Below are positions 47,324 to 56,516 of a stretch of 64,000 nt of DNA, piece after piece. The notes below the pieces were generated by a model that saw nothing but the letters and a program-made list of their open reading frames with translations, had not been told where the DNA came from and searched no databases. A program made the position numbers and the translations under genes. Origin of the DNA: Vibrio sp. HB236076 (GTDB taxonomy: Bacteria; Pseudomonadota; Gammaproteobacteria; Enterobacterales; Vibrionaceae). The stretch is taken from the NCBI RefSeq assembly GCF_040957575.1, contig NZ_CP162601.1, positions 1,674,001-1,738,000 of the forward strand. The letters run 5' to 3'. The stretch's first letter is position 1, and the number at the start of each line of letters is the position of its first letter.

Positions 47324-50197
47324 TTATGCTAGCTCGTTGGCCAGCGCTTCGATATTTGTCAGTAAGGCTTCAAAATCAGCCAACTGTAAACACGGGTTTA
47401 AAATGGTAAATTTCAAGGCACTGTGACCATCAACACAGGTCTCACCCAATACCGCAATACCGCGAACTAAGGCTTGGATACGCACTTTTTGGTTGAGGCT
47501 ATCCAAGTTCAGATGCGGCGTCGCCACTCTAAATAGTACCGTGGATAAATTCGGCGGCGCCAGCAATTCAAAGCTGTTGTGCTGTTCGATCATCGCGGCA
47601 ACTTGTTCTGCTTGTGCCACGAGGTGATCCAGCATATCCCCTAGCATTTGCGGTCCAACCGCTTGCATGGTCATATAGACTTTTAACGCATCGAACCGTT
47701 TCGTCGTCGCCATGGATTTGTCGACCAAATTTGGCAACTCATCGTGCTCGCGATTTAAATAATCAGCGTGGTGCAGTAAAAAGCCCAATGATGCTTTGTC
47801 GTTGACCAAGAGCGCGCCGCAGCTGATAGTTTGGAAAAACAGCTTATGGAAATCAACACTAATAGAGTGCGCACGCTCAATGCCTTGTAGTCGAGCTTTG
47901 TGTGAGCTAAAGATCAGAGCGCCGCCATAAGCTCCATCGACGTGGAACCAAAGGCCAAACTCTTTCGCCACATCGGCCATCATCGCCAAATCATCAATCG
48001 CGCCGTGATCGGTTGTCCCTGCTGTTCCGACAATCGCAAACGGGATCAAACCTTGCTCTTTTAATGAACTGAGCGTCGATGGCAAGGCTTCGCTGTCCAT
48101 CGTGCCATTGTCATGAGCTTGTACCGTCACAACGGCTTTTTCACCGAGCCCCATCCAAGACGCCGCTTTCTGAACCGTAAAATGCGCTTTTTCTGAACAG
48201 ACAATGCGTAACTTATCAGCGTAATCAGGCAAGCCAAGTTTTTGTACTGAGTGCTGAGACAATTGATCCACGATCCAATCGCGGGCGAGCATCAGCCCCA
48301 TTTGGTTGCTTTGTGTGCCACCACTGGTAAAGATACCGTCACTTTGTGTGCTCAGTTGATATTGCTGACACAACCAGTCAACCACTTTTTGCTCAACATA
48401 AGTCGCCGCTGACGCCTGATCCCATGAGTCCATCGATTGGTTAAGCGCGGCAATCATGCTTTCTGCGGCAATCGCTGACATCATCGGCGGTGTGTGTAAA
48501 TGCGCGATACAGTGCTTGTGCTGAGTGAAAATAGAATGCTTAGCCACCAGCTCTGCCGTCTCATCAATCACCGTCGTCAAGTCGCTTTGTCCTTGTAAAC
48601 TCACCGCTTTAATCTGCGCTTCAAGCATCAGAGGGTCGAGACCAGAATAAGGTTTATCGACTTGATTAAACACTTGAGTCATGGCTTGCGTGGTGTGTTG
48701 CATCACTGACGCGTAGTGATCCGCTCCGCCTTTACCCACTTGAACAAAGTGTTGCTGCCATTGGTTTTGCGGATGATCAACGTACTCACCACCGGCGGCA
48801 ATGATCGCTTTTTCGAACACTTCAAGGGCAAAGTCCAACTGCTCGTAGCTGATGATGACTGGTGGAAGAAAACGGATCACAGAGCCTTCTCGACCACCCT
48901 TTTCAACCATTAATCCACGCTCTAGTGCAGCGCGTTGAATCGCCAGCGTTAAGGTCCCGTCGGCTTTTGGCTCACCAAACCCATTGGTCGCACCGTTGGC
49001 TTGCTTGATTTCAACCCCGAGCATTAAGCCTTTGCCACGCACCTCAGCAATGCAGTTCACGCGCTGCGCAATGGCTTCTAGACCTTGACGTAGGTAATTA
49101 CCCGCTTTTTTCGCGTGTTCCACCAGGTTGTCGCGTTCGATGATCTCTAGCGCTTTCGCACCTGATACCATCGCCAATTGGTTACCGCGAAAAGTGCCGG
49201 TGTGTTCACCAGGGCGCCACGTATCAATGTTTTTATCTAAGACCAACAACGACATCGGCAATCCACCGCCAATGGCTTTAGACAGACACAAGATATCTGG
49301 GTAAATCCCTGACGTTTCAAAGGCAAAGCGCTCACCGCTTTTGGCGACACCACATTGAATTTCGTCGAAGATCAATAAAATACCGTGCTCGTCACAAATT
49401 CGACGCAACTCTTTTAACCACAAATCAGGCGCAGGGATCACACCGCCTTCCCCTTGCACAGGCTCGACGATCATCGCGGCAGGTTTCATGATGCCCGATT
49501 CGTCGTCTTGTAATAAACGTTCAATGTAACGAATACTGGCTTTGGCACCGGCCTCACCACCTAAACCAAACGGGCAGCGTAGGTCGTATGGAAAAGGCAT
49601 AAAGTGTACATCGGACATCAAGCCAGTACGGCGCGCTTTGGTCGACAAATTGCCCATCATACCCATGGTGCCGTTGGTCATACCGTGGTAAGCACCGCGA
49701 AACGCAAACATGGTATTGCGGCCAGTAGTTTGCTTCGCCAATTTAATCGCCGCTTCTACCGCGTCAGCGCCAGAAGGACCACAAAATTGAACCACCGATT
49801 TGCTGGCAAATGCCGAAGGCAAAAAGTCTTTCACCGCGCGAATAAAGTTATTCTTCACTTCGGTGGTAATGTCTAGGGTTTGGTATGGAAGGCCCGAATC
49901 CAATTGCGCTTTTAACGCCTGATTAATCTCAGGGTGGTTATAGCCCAATGCCAAGGTACCTGCGCCCGCCAAACAATCGAGAAAGATTTGTCCACGGGTG
50001 TCTTCAACCAAAACGCCAAACGCGCGACGAATTGCAATCGGTAAACGACGCGGATACGAACGCACATCGGATTCGTGTTGCTCTTGTTGAAGCAAGTGTT
50101 GATCTGGGGTCAAGTCGTATAGCCCAGTTGGCTTTGGTACTTGACAAGAAAAAGCATTGTCGAAAGCTGAGTTGTCGACGTCAAAAACGGTGGTCAT
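47324..50197 (-). CDS. Fused L-2,4-diaminobutyrate aminotransferase / decarboxylase
   Basis: 957 aa, one continuous frame. Residues about 1-450 are a class III aminotransferase making L-2,4-diaminobutyrate from aspartate semialdehyde: GPSGADAVEAAIKLAKQTTG, IFDEIQCGVAKSG, and the PLP lysine in CLSKAIGGG (about 307). Residues about 500-957 are a group II PLP decarboxylase giving 1,3-diaminopropane: GIFTSGGTQSNQMGL, FHVDGAYGGAL, and lysine in SVDFHKLFFQ (about 785). Separate genes in some bacteria, fused in vibrios. It supplies 1,3-diaminopropane to the next two enzymes. Its upstream region is unusually long and structured. Confidence 0.95.
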   Translation of the reverse strand: MTTVFDVDNSAFDNAFSCQVPKPTGLYDLTPDQHLLQQEQHESDVRSYPRRLPIAIRRAFGVLVEDTRGQIFLDCLAGAGTLALGYNHPEINQALKAQLDSGLPYQTLDITTEVKNNFIRAVKDFLPSAFASKSVVQFCGPSGADAVEAAIKLAKQTTGRNTMFAFRGAYHGMTNGTMGMMGNLSTKARRTGLMSDVHFMPFPYDLRCPFGLGGEAGAKASIRYIERLLQDDESGIMKPAAMIVEPVQGEGGVIPAPDLWLKELRRICDEHGILLIFDEIQCGVAKSGERFAFETSGIYPDILCLSKAIGGGLPMSLLVLDKNIDTWRPGEHTGTFRGNQLAMVSGAKALEIIERDNLVEHAKKAGNYLRQGLEAIAQRVNCIAEVRGKGLMLGVEIKQANGATNGFGEPKADGTLTLAIQRAALERGLMVEKGGREGSVIRFLPPVIISYEQLDFALEVFEKAIIAAGGEYVDHPQNQWQQHFVQVGKGGADHYASVMQHTTQAMTQVFNQVDKPYSGLDPLMLEAQIKAVSLQGQSDLTTVIDETAELVAKHSIFTQHKHCIAHLHTPPMMSAIAAESMIAALNQSMDSWDQASAATYVEQKVVDWLCQQYQLSTQSDGIFTSGGTQSNQMGLMLARDWIVDQLSQHSVQKLGLPDYADKLRIVCSEKAHFTVQKAASWMGLGEKAVVTVQAHDNGTMDSEALPSTLSSLKEQGLIPFAIVGTAGTTDHGAIDDLAMMADVAKEFGLWFHVDGAYGGALIFSSHKARLQGIERAHSISVDFHKLFFQTISCGALLVNDKASLGFLLHHADYLNREHDELPNLVDKSMATTKRFDALKVYMTMQAVGPQMLGDMLDHLVAQAEQVAAMIEQHNSFELLAPPNLSTVLFRVATPHLNLDSLNQKVRIQALVRGIAVLGETCVDGHSALKFTILNPCLQLADFEALLTNIEALANELA

Positions 50198-50209
50198 ATC
50201 TGAACCCCA

Positions 50210-50520
50210 TAAAATAAAAGGTCTAGTGATACCTGAGACAGCAGGAAATCGAAACTAGAGGCATATCAATGAAAACCACGAACCTTAACTAAGGCTCACG
50301 GCAAACTTTCCATCAATTCGATGGCAACACGCGGATGTTTCTGGAATCAAGGTTCAGTAATGCTTCTGATCTGTATGACTGGGCATTTAGGCAGAATAAA
50401 GCTGATTTTTGTGTGTTTCGCTATTGATTTCAATGTTGGGTTTCCCATTAATATGCTGCGATTCTTAGTGCAACATTAGTATCCCGTCTACCAGTAAAGG
50501 GCTTTACTGGTACCTACCCT
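50210..50520 (-). ncRNA. Structured 5' leader RNA upstream of the diaminobutyrate aminotransferase/decarboxylase gene
   Basis: Read on the minus strand, this stretch folds by eye into several local helices: an 11-bp near-perfect hairpin (50489-50499 with 50502-50512, arms TACCAGTAAAG/CTTTACTGGTA), an AAUGUUG/CAACAUU pairing (around 50472-50478 with 50432-50438), a multi-branch module closed by GAACCTT/AAGGTTC (50280-50286 with 50349-50355) and an inner hairpin CCATC/GATGG (50310-50314 with 50320-50324). It contains no open frame with a ribosome site. I recall a published motif named DABA-DC-AT upstream of such genes; whether this is an instance needs a covariance search. No clear U-run terminator lies before the ATG, so control of translation is more likely than termination. 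Confidence 0.45.
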
Positions 50521-50757
50521 ACGTAGCAGCACAATCAGCTTGAATGTCTGTTACGCGTATCCCCCAGAATGTCTCTCCGAGATTGTTGGCGAATTTATCA
50601 CATTAAGAAAATAACATGCAAACAAAATTTCCCGCTTCATCTCGATTTTTCGTCATTAATCATCGGCTTTATTGATGGAAGTTATCGATATGCTTCTTTG
50701 AGCAACGCATGGAAAACAACGCCACCGATTACGTTGGTCGCAGAACGACTTTTTTTC

Positions 50758-50786
50758 TTGACCGAGCACCGTAATTCAACCACAAT
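50758..50786 (+). promoter_or_regulatory. Candidate umuDC promoter
   Basis: TTGACC (50758-50763), 17-bp spacer, CACAAT (50781-50786). The predicted start near 50793 falls inside the LexA box. Confidence 0.5.
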
Positions 50787-50790
50787 AAAA

Positions 50791-50806
50791 CTGTATAAAT
50801 AAACAG
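50791..50806. promoter_or_regulatory. LexA (SOS) box
   Basis: CTGTATAAATAAACAG matches CTGT-N8-ACAG exactly, extended by A on the left and T on the right. It lies 14 bp before the umuD start. Confidence 0.92.
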
Positions 50807-50820
50807 TATTGGTTATCCTT

Positions 50821-51213
50821 ATGAAAGTGATCCCTATCTTTGCCAGTGCCGGTATTAGCGGGTTTGAAAGCCCCGCCACTGAGTATTCTCAGTTAGCACT
50901 TGATCTCGATGCCATGCTGATCAAACACCCGAGTTCGACCTTTATTGGTCAGGCCTGTGGAGATTCAATGCAAGGCGTGGGGATTTTTGATCGCGACTTT
51001 TTGATTGTTGATCGGCATGTACGACCACTGAACAACGATGTGGTGGTGGCCAACTACAACGGTGAATTTGTCTGTAAGATATTAGACACCGTCCATCGTC
51101 AGTTGCGCTCAGCCAATCAAGCGTTTGCCCCTGTCACGATCAACGAGCTCGATACGTTCAGCTTAGAAGGCGTAGTGATCCACTCAATCCGCAGCCATCG
51201 AACGCGAGACTAA
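50821..51213 (+). CDS. umuD: UmuD, translesion polymerase V accessory protein
   Basis: 130 aa (E. coli 139), with a short N-terminal arm. RecA-stimulated self-cleavage should occur at Ala10-Gly11 (FASAGISGFESPA); the catalytic dyad is Ser49 (CGDSMQGVGI) and Lys86 (VCKIL), 37 residues apart as in E. coli (60 and 97). Cleaved UmuD' pairs with UmuC to form Pol V. Directly under a LexA box and 2 bp before umuC. Confidence 0.95.
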   Translation: MKVIPIFASAGISGFESPATEYSQLALDLDAMLIKHPSSTFIGQACGDSMQGVGIFDRDFLIVDRHVRPLNNDVVVANYNGEFVCKILDTVHRQLRSANQAFAPVTINELDTFSLEGVVIHSIRSHRTRD

Positions 51214-51215
51214 CT

Positions 51216-52472
51216 ATGTTTGCACTCGTCGATGCCAACGCGTTTTACTGCAGCGCCGAGCAAGTATTTCGTCCTGATTTGCGCGGTCAGCCCATCGTCG
51301 TGTTATCGAACAACGATGGCTGTATTGTCGCGGCCAATCGTCAAGCTCAGGCAATGGGGATAAAAAAGTTCAAACCCTTTTTTACGATGAAAGCCCTTTG
51401 TGAGCAGCAAGGCATCCACGTGTTTTCGTCAAACTATGAGTTGTACGCGGACTTATCGTCTAAGATGATGGATGTGATTGGCCGCTTTGCACCCGATCAA
51501 TACATCTATTCTATTGATGAGTCATTTTTATCTTTTCACCGCTGTGAGCACCTTATCCCAGATTTTCACACTCATGCCTTGCAATTAAGACGCGCAGTGT
51601 GGAAAGAATGCCGCCTGCCCGTTTGTGTCGGTATCGCGCCAACCCTCACCCTAGCGAAAGCGGCGAATCACGCGGCCAAAAAGCTCGCCGGCTATCAGGG
51701 TGTTTGTATCATCGACCACGTAGACGTACGCCATCACGTACTCAGCCAATTGTCGGTGTCTGACTTATGGGGAATTGGTCGTCGTTTATCGGTTCATCTG
51801 CGTCACATGGGAATTCACAATGGGTTGGATTTGGCTCAGGCCTCGATGACTAAGATGCGCAAAATCTTTGGCGTTGACATGGAGCGCACCCTTCGCGAAC
51901 TCAACGGCCAAGCATGTAAAGGTTGGGATGGTGGCACAATCAATAAAAAGCAAATTTTTTCTACTCGCAGTGCCGGTCAGCGTATTACCGACCCCATATC
52001 CCTCTCTCAGGCGTTGTGTAAGCACGCGGGCATCGCTTCAAGAAAAGCCCGTGAGCAAGGCTCACTTTGTAAAACCATGTTGGTGTTTGCTTCTTCTTCT
52101 CCCTACGACGATAAACCGGTCAGCGCGAAGTCATTACACCACTTCGCCTACCCGACTGCGGATGTCACGGTGATCACTCGGGCCACAGATCATATCAGTC
52201 AGCAACTTTTTCGCGAGGGTGTGCGTTTTTATAAATTTGGCGTGGGCTTAGTAGAACTCATCGATGGCCGAAATGAGCAGCCCGACCTATTTAACCCCGC
52301 GCCGAATAACCCAAAATTAATGTCGGTGTTCGACGGGTTAAATCAACGTTATGGTCGAGATGCGATTTTTCTGGGGGCGCAAGGAATGCATTGTCACTGG
52401 GAAATGAAACGGGACTATTTAACCCCGCAATACACCACCAATTGGCAACACCTTCCCAAGATCCGCTGTTGA
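51216..52472 (+). CDS. umuC: UmuC, Y-family DNA polymerase V catalytic subunit
   Basis: 418 aa (E. coli 422). Catalytic residues: Asp6 in FALVDANAFYCS and the SIDES motif (about 100-104). The NNDGCIVAANRQAQ and KKLAGYQGVCI segments and the helix-hairpin-helix (VSDLWGIGRRL) are typical. Near the C-terminus EQPDLF fits the QxxLF beta-clamp motif. Dispersed element copy C begins at its TGA stop codon, sharing the GA. Error-prone bypass of lesions under SOS. Confidence 0.96.
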   Translation: MFALVDANAFYCSAEQVFRPDLRGQPIVVLSNNDGCIVAANRQAQAMGIKKFKPFFTMKALCEQQGIHVFSSNYELYADLSSKMMDVIGRFAPDQYIYSIDESFLSFHRCEHLIPDFHTHALQLRRAVWKECRLPVCVGIAPTLTLAKAANHAAKKLAGYQGVCIIDHVDVRHHVLSQLSVSDLWGIGRRLSVHLRHMGIHNGLDLAQASMTKMRKIFGVDMERTLRELNGQACKGWDGGTINKKQIFSTRSAGQRITDPISLSQALCKHAGIASRKAREQGSLCKTMLVFASSSPYDDKPVSAKSLHHFAYPTADVTVITRATDHISQQLFREGVRFYKFGVGLVELIDGRNEQPDLFNPAPNNPKLMSVFDGLNQRYGRDAIFLGAQGMHCHWEMKRDYLTPQYTTNWQHLPKIRC

Positions 52473-52636
52473 TACCAATCTGATTCAATCTATGGACAAT
52501 GATAGCGTGAGAACAAGTCAACCTCTTTACTTATCAATACAAGAATCTCAGTCGTTATTCGACCAGTGATTGACTTAACGACGTTATCGAGTTTTTAACC
52601 CGCTAGGGTGACCAGCGACTGAGTTAGATTGGTATA
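52471..52636. repeat. Dispersed element with TACCAATCT/AGATTGGTA ends, copy C
   Basis: 166 bp from GATACCAATCTGATTCAATCT to GAGTTAGATTGGTATA, the best-preserved ends of the three copies. Its first two bases are part of the umuC stop codon. Confidence 0.75.
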
Positions 52637-52686
52637 AATAGGTATAGATCTCTATTAAGACGCTTTTAGCATGAACTAGCGCAAAT

Positions 52687-52720
52687 AAAAAAGCCCTGCT
52701 TGGATAAGCAGGGCTTTTTT
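52687..52720 (-). terminator. Terminator of the tRNA operon
   Basis: AAAAAAGCCCTGCTT and AAGCAGGGCTTTTTT pair over 15 bp around GGAT, just past the last tRNA gene. Confidence 0.93.
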
Positions 52721-52723
52721 ATT

Positions 52724-52799
52724 TGGAGCGACACACGAGGTTCGAACTCGTGACCTCAACCTTGGCAAGGTTGCGCTCTACCAACTGAGCTAGTGTCGC
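52724..52799 (-). tRNA. tRNA-Gly (anticodon GCC), second copy in the operon
   Basis: 76 nt including encoded CCA. Acceptor GCGACAC/GTGTCGC, anticodon loop TTGCCAA, T-loop GTTCGAA. Identical to the gene at 52962-53037. Confidence 0.97.
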
Positions 52800-52807
52800 A
52801 TGAATGA

Positions 52808-52894
52808 TGGTGCCCCGGGCCGGACTTGAACCGGCACAGCGCGAACGCCGAGGGATTTTAAATCCCTTGTGTCTACCAATTCCACCACCAGGGC
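52808..52894 (-). tRNA. tRNA-Leu (anticodon TAA)
   Basis: 87 nt including CCA, with the long variable arm of class II tRNAs. Acceptor GCCCTGG/CCGGGGC (one T-G pair), anticodon loop TTTAAAA flanked by AGGGA/TCCCT. Confidence 0.97.
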
Positions 52895-52961
52895 ACATCT
52901 GTAAACACCATCAAACATGATTGTTATCAATAATAACGATAGCTATCATGATGAAAAAATT

Positions 52962-53037
52962 TGGAGCGACACACGAGGTTCGAACTCGTGACCTCAACCT
53001 TGGCAAGGTTGCGCTCTACCAACTGAGCTAGTGTCGC
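52962..53037 (-). tRNA. tRNA-Gly (anticodon GCC), first copy in the operon
   Basis: 76 nt with encoded CCA, the same sequence as the gene at 52724-52799; the two flank tRNA-Leu. Confidence 0.97.
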
Positions 53038-53067
53038 AAAATTCACAAACCATTAACAATGCGTTAA

Positions 53068-53141
53068 TGGAGGCGCGTCCCGGAGTCGAACCGAGGTCCA
53101 CGGATTTGCAATCCGCTGCATAGCCACTCTGCCAACACGCC
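53068..53141 (-). tRNA. tRNA-Cys (anticodon GCA)
   Basis: 74 nt with encoded CCA. Acceptor GGCGTGT/ACGCGCC, anticodon loop TTGCAAA. First gene of the tRNA operon, 19 nt from its predicted transcript start. Confidence 0.97.
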
Positions 53142-53166
53142 GTAGGTCATCGACCTTATGCTGGGC

Positions 53167-53194
53167 ATTTTACGCATCTATCTGTCTGAGTCAA
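53167..53194 (-). promoter_or_regulatory. Strong promoter of the tRNA operon
   Basis: Minus strand: TTGACT (53189-53194), 16-bp spacer, TAAAAT (53167-53172), followed by GCCC, a GC-rich discriminator of the kind found at stringently controlled stable-RNA promoters. Confidence 0.75.
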
Positions 53195-53289
53195 CACGAA
53201 AAAACCTTTTTTTGTTTGTTTGGATATTAAATAGTCATTTTAAGGTTTTTTTTGCAACTTTAGTCACAAAATAATCATAGAAACGCACT

Positions 53290-53400
53290 ATCACGATAAA
53301 AAAGAACATGAGTCTGCATTCTATAAGTCGTTTTATTAACCATCTTAATCGTGTTTTTAACTCACTAGAGTGACGCGCTACCCTATGTACTTAGATGGGG
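53290..53400. repeat. Degenerate relic of the dispersed element
   Basis: ATTCTATAAGTCGTTTTATTAAC, then CTCACTAG and TTAGATGG, resemble the right part of copies A and C. Weak, ends eroded. Confidence 0.3.
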
Positions 53401-53401
53401 A

Positions 53402-53959
53402 TTACATGTGCTCTTCGCTGAGCAAATCGCCTTTGGCCGCCATCAGATATTGATACATAGACCAGTAGGTCAAAGCCGTGGCGATGTACAAGGCGGCAAA
53501 GCCAAGCCAAACCATCCAATCGTCATAACGCCAAATCAATACCCACAGTGCGAACATTTGCGAGAGCGTTTTAACCTTACCAACCCAGGAAACCGCCACA
53601 CTGGCACGCTTGCCAATTTCAGCCATCCATTCGCGTAATGCGGAAATAATGATCTCACGGGCAATCATGGTCACCGCGGGAATGGTCACCCAAATAGAGT
53701 GAAAATGCTCGGTGATCAAAATCAGCGCCGACGCTACTAAGACTTTATCCGCGACCGGGTCGATAAAAGCGCCGAAACGAGAGGTCTGCCCGAGCTTGCG
53801 CGCTAACATACCATCAAGCCAATCGGTAAAGCCCGCGACGAAAAAGATCATTGCCGCAGCCAATGGTGCCCACTGATAAGGGAGATAAAACGCAACAACA
53901 AAGACAGGTATTAAAAATAATCTGAGTAAGGACAGAAGGTTAGGAATATTTAAGCGCAT
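53402..53959 (-). CDS. pgsA: CDP-diacylglycerol--glycerol-3-phosphate 3-phosphatidyltransferase
   Basis: 185 aa from the ATG at 53959; an ATG three codons before is too near the ribosome site. Inner-membrane enzyme of phosphatidylglycerol synthesis. The CDP-alcohol phosphotransferase motif DG-x2-AR-x8-G-x3-D-x3-D is seen in [20 protein letters not shown] followed by IDPVADK (about 45-71). [17 protein letters not shown] is close to E. coli PgsA. Four to five membrane helices. It lies between uvrC and the tRNA genes as in E. coli. Confidence 0.96.
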   Translation of the reverse strand: MRLNIPNLLSLLRLFLIPVFVVAFYLPYQWAPLAAAMIFFVAGFTDWLDGMLARKLGQTSRFGAFIDPVADKVLVASALILITEHFHSIWVTIPAVTMIAREIIISALREWMAEIGKRASVAVSWVGKVKTLSQMFALWVLIWRYDDWMVWLGFAALYIATALTYWSMYQYLMAAKGDLLSEEHM

Positions 53960-54002
53960 AAATGTCATCTCTTAGCTGGGGCGCTCTTATGGTGCGTGAT
54001 TT

Positions 54003-55829
54003 TTACGCCTGTTTCAATGCCTGATAAATATTTTCTGCTAAAGAAATACTGATCCCGGGCACTTTGGCGATTTCTTCAACAGATGCACGCCTTAATTCCT
54101 GAATCCCCCCCATATATTTGAGCAAAGATTGGCGACGTTTTGGCCCAACCCCTTCAATGCCTTCTAGGCTGCTGGTTCTTTTGGCCTTACCTCGTTTAGC
54201 GCGATGACCAGAAATGGCGTGGTTGTGGCTCTCATCGCGAATGTGCTGAATCAAATGCAGCGCCGGAGAGTCGCTCGGCAAGTGAAAGCTTTCCCCGTCC
54301 ACCGTCACTAGCGTCTCTAATCCGTGTTTACGCGTCACTCCCTTAGCCACACCGAGCAACAGCGGTCTTTTCGGCCAGGCAGACCAACACGCTCGCATCA
54401 CCTGATGGGCGCGATTAAGCTGGCCTTTGCCGCCATCAATAAAAATGACGTCAGGGATTTTCTCAACGTCAATGTGCTTGCCGTAGCGCTTGGTTAACAC
54501 TTGCTCCATCGCAGCGTAATCATCACCGCCAGTAATGTCGGTAATGTTATAGCGGCGATATTCACTTTTCAGTGGCCCTTCTTGATTAAATACCACGCAC
54601 GAAGCCATGGTGTACTCGCCCATGGTATGGGAAATATCAAAACACTCCATACGGGCAATATCGTCTTTGTCTAAGGCCGAACGCAGAGCTTTAAAGCGCT
54701 GATTGATCGTCATCTTGTGGTTGATCTTACTGGTGACAGCACTGTGAGCGTTGGTGTTGGCTAACCTTAAGTAGCGCTGTTTAATACCGCCGGCTTTGTG
54801 TGTAAAGACGATCTTGCGACTGGCATACTCACTGATGGCATTGGCAATACTTTGCGCTTGTTCGATCAATTGCGAGTCAAACAAAATCTGGTTGGGGATT
54901 TCTTTTACATCACTGTGATTGAAGTAATACTGGGTCAAAAAACTCTCAAAGACTTCCTTGGGATCGGTATTAGCAGGCAATTTGGGGAAATGACTGCGAC
55001 TGCCGAGTACTTTACCTTGGCGAATCATTAGCATATGGATACAGGCCACACCACTCTCTTGGGCAAAACCGAGTACATCCATATTATCATCTTGATTGTG
55101 TGAGACGTATTGCTGCTCTTGAACTCGGCGTATCGCTTGAATTTGATCGCGCAACTTTGCAGCATCTTCAAAGCGAAGTGATTGACTGGCCGCATCCATT
55201 TTATCCACTAAGGTGTTAAGCACCTGCTGATCGCGGCCTTGTAAAAACAGACGGACAAGCTGCACCAGTTCCGCGTAATCGTCATCCGCGATCAAGGATT
55301 CGACACACGGGCCGGCGCAACGACCAATTTGATACATCAAACAAGGTCGAGAACGGTTACTGTAGACGGTATCTTCACATTGACGGACTGGAAGGATTTT
55401 TTGCAGCAAGTGTAAGGTTTCTCTTACTGCGCCAGAATCTGGATAAGGGCCGAAGTACTCGCCTTTTCTGCGTTTTGCACCGCGGTGAATCGACAATCTA
55501 GGGTGACGATGGGCGCTGATAAACACATAGGGGTAAGATTTGTCATCGCGAAGCAACACATTGTACTTAGGCAAGTATTGCTTGATGTAGTTGTGCTCTA
55601 AAATCAACGCCTCGGTTTCCGAATGCGTCACCGTGACATCAATATTGGCAATGTGAGAGACCAGCGCCTTGGTTTTTTCGCTATCAATCGTACGGCGAAA
55701 ATAGCTGCTCAGGCGTTTTTTGAGGTTTTTGGCTTTACCGACGTAGATCACTTCCGCCTCGGTGTTGTACATACGGTACACACCGGGCGAAGAGGAAACG
55801 GTTGTTAGAAAGGCGTGGGAGTCAAACAT
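54003..55829 (-). CDS. uvrC: Excinuclease ABC subunit C
   Basis: 608 aa (E. coli 610). Makes both incisions in nucleotide excision repair. N-terminal GIY-YIG nuclease ([21 protein letters not shown], about 15-35), cysteine cluster [16 protein letters not shown] helix [15 protein letters not shown] for UvrB contact (about 205-220), RNase H-like nuclease ([22 protein letters not shown]) and C-terminal HhH ([21 protein letters not shown]). Sits in uvrY-uvrC-pgsA, 43 bp before pgsA. Confidence 0.97.
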   Translation of the reverse strand: MFDSHAFLTTVSSSPGVYRMYNTEAEVIYVGKAKNLKKRLSSYFRRTIDSEKTKALVSHIANIDVTVTHSETEALILEHNYIKQYLPKYNVLLRDDKSYPYVFISAHRHPRLSIHRGAKRRKGEYFGPYPDSGAVRETLHLLQKILPVRQCEDTVYSNRSRPCLMYQIGRCAGPCVESLIADDDYAELVQLVRLFLQGRDQQVLNTLVDKMDAASQSLRFEDAAKLRDQIQAIRRVQEQQYVSHNQDDNMDVLGFAQESGVACIHMLMIRQGKVLGSRSHFPKLPANTDPKEVFESFLTQYYFNHSDVKEIPNQILFDSQLIEQAQSIANAISEYASRKIVFTHKAGGIKQRYLRLANTNAHSAVTSKINHKMTINQRFKALRSALDKDDIARMECFDISHTMGEYTMASCVVFNQEGPLKSEYRRYNITDITGGDDYAAMEQVLTKRYGKHIDVEKIPDVIFIDGGKGQLNRAHQVMRACWSAWPKRPLLLGVAKGVTRKHGLETLVTVDGESFHLPSDSPALHLIQHIRDESHNHAISGHRAKRGKAKRTSSLEGIEGVGPKRRQSLLKYMGGIQELRRASVEEIAKVPGISISLAENIYQALKQA

Positions 55830-55871
55830 CGTCTATGATCGTGCTAGCCTTGATACTATCGCCGTAAAAGA

Positions 55872-56516
55872 CTAAAGCGCCTCAGTATCTAACATGCCAT
55901 GTCGTATGGCTAAATGAGTCAACTCGACATCGCCATTGATATCCAATTTACTGAATAAACGATAGCGATAGCTGTTCACGGTTTTCGGGCTTAAGTTAAG
56001 CTGCTCTGAAATGTCAGTCACTTTTTGGCCTTTCGTGATCATCAACATAATTTGCAACTCGCGCTCAGACAAATCCTTAAAAGGGTTTTCAGAGGTATTA
56101 GAGCACTGACTCAGTGCCATTTGCTGAGCGATTTGCGGCGACAAATATCGTTGACCGCTGTTGACAATGCGAATCGCATTGACCATTTCATCAGGGCCGG
56201 CACCTTTGGTTAAATACCCGGCGGCGCCTGCTTGCATCACTTTGGTTGGAAACGGGTTCTCAGTGTGAACGGTCAACACGATGATCTTGATGTCTGGATT
56301 GAGCCTGAGAATTTTTTTGGTGGCTTCTAAACCGCCAATTCCCGGCATATTCATATCCATCAACACCACATCAGCGTGTTCTTGACGGCACCATTTCACT
56401 GCATCTTCACCGCTTTGTGCTTCCCCTGCAACACTCATTCCACGGACGTCTTCAAGAATACGTCTAATCCCTGTGCGAACCAGCTCGTGATCATCTACAA
56501 GGAAAACTTTAATCAA
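55872..56516 (-). CDS. uvrY: UvrY/VarA/GacA-type response regulator
   Basis: 214 aa. Receiver domain with Asp8, Asp9 and phosphoacceptor Asp54 (LMDMNMPG), Thr and Lys of the switch (LTVHTEN, LTKGAG), then a LuxR-type HTH (LSERELQIMLMITKGQKVTDISEQLNLSPKTVNSYRYRLFSKL). Called VarA in V. cholerae, where it activates the csr small RNAs that antagonise CsrA. Its partner kinase BarA/VarS is not in the window. A short leader hairpin (CTACAGC/GCTGTAG, 56549-56566) lies before the start. Confidence 0.95.
   Translation of the reverse strand: MIKVFLVDDHELVRTGIRRILEDVRGMSVAGEAQSGEDAVKWCRQEHADVVLMDMNMPGIGGLEATKKILRLNPDIKIIVLTVHTENPFPTKVMQAGAAGYLTKGAGPDEMVNAIRIVNSGQRYLSPQIAQQMALSQCSNTSENPFKDLSERELQIMLMITKGQKVTDISEQLNLSPKTVNSYRYRLFSKLDINGDVELTHLAIRHGMLDTEAL

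Larger units (their letters stand above)
50198..50820. other. Intergenic region between the diaminobutyrate gene and umuD
   Basis: 620 bp with no convincing gene. The left two-thirds is a probable structured 5' leader of the diaminobutyrate gene (minus strand); the right end holds the umuDC promoter and LexA box. Confidence 0.6.

Noticed and set aside
47324..50197. Possible misassembly joining aminotransferase and decarboxylase
   Set aside because: The frame is continuous and this fusion is normal in vibrios.
50569..50802. 77-codon open frame between the leader and umuD
   Set aside because: Its end covers the umuDC promoter and LexA box; no ribosome site.
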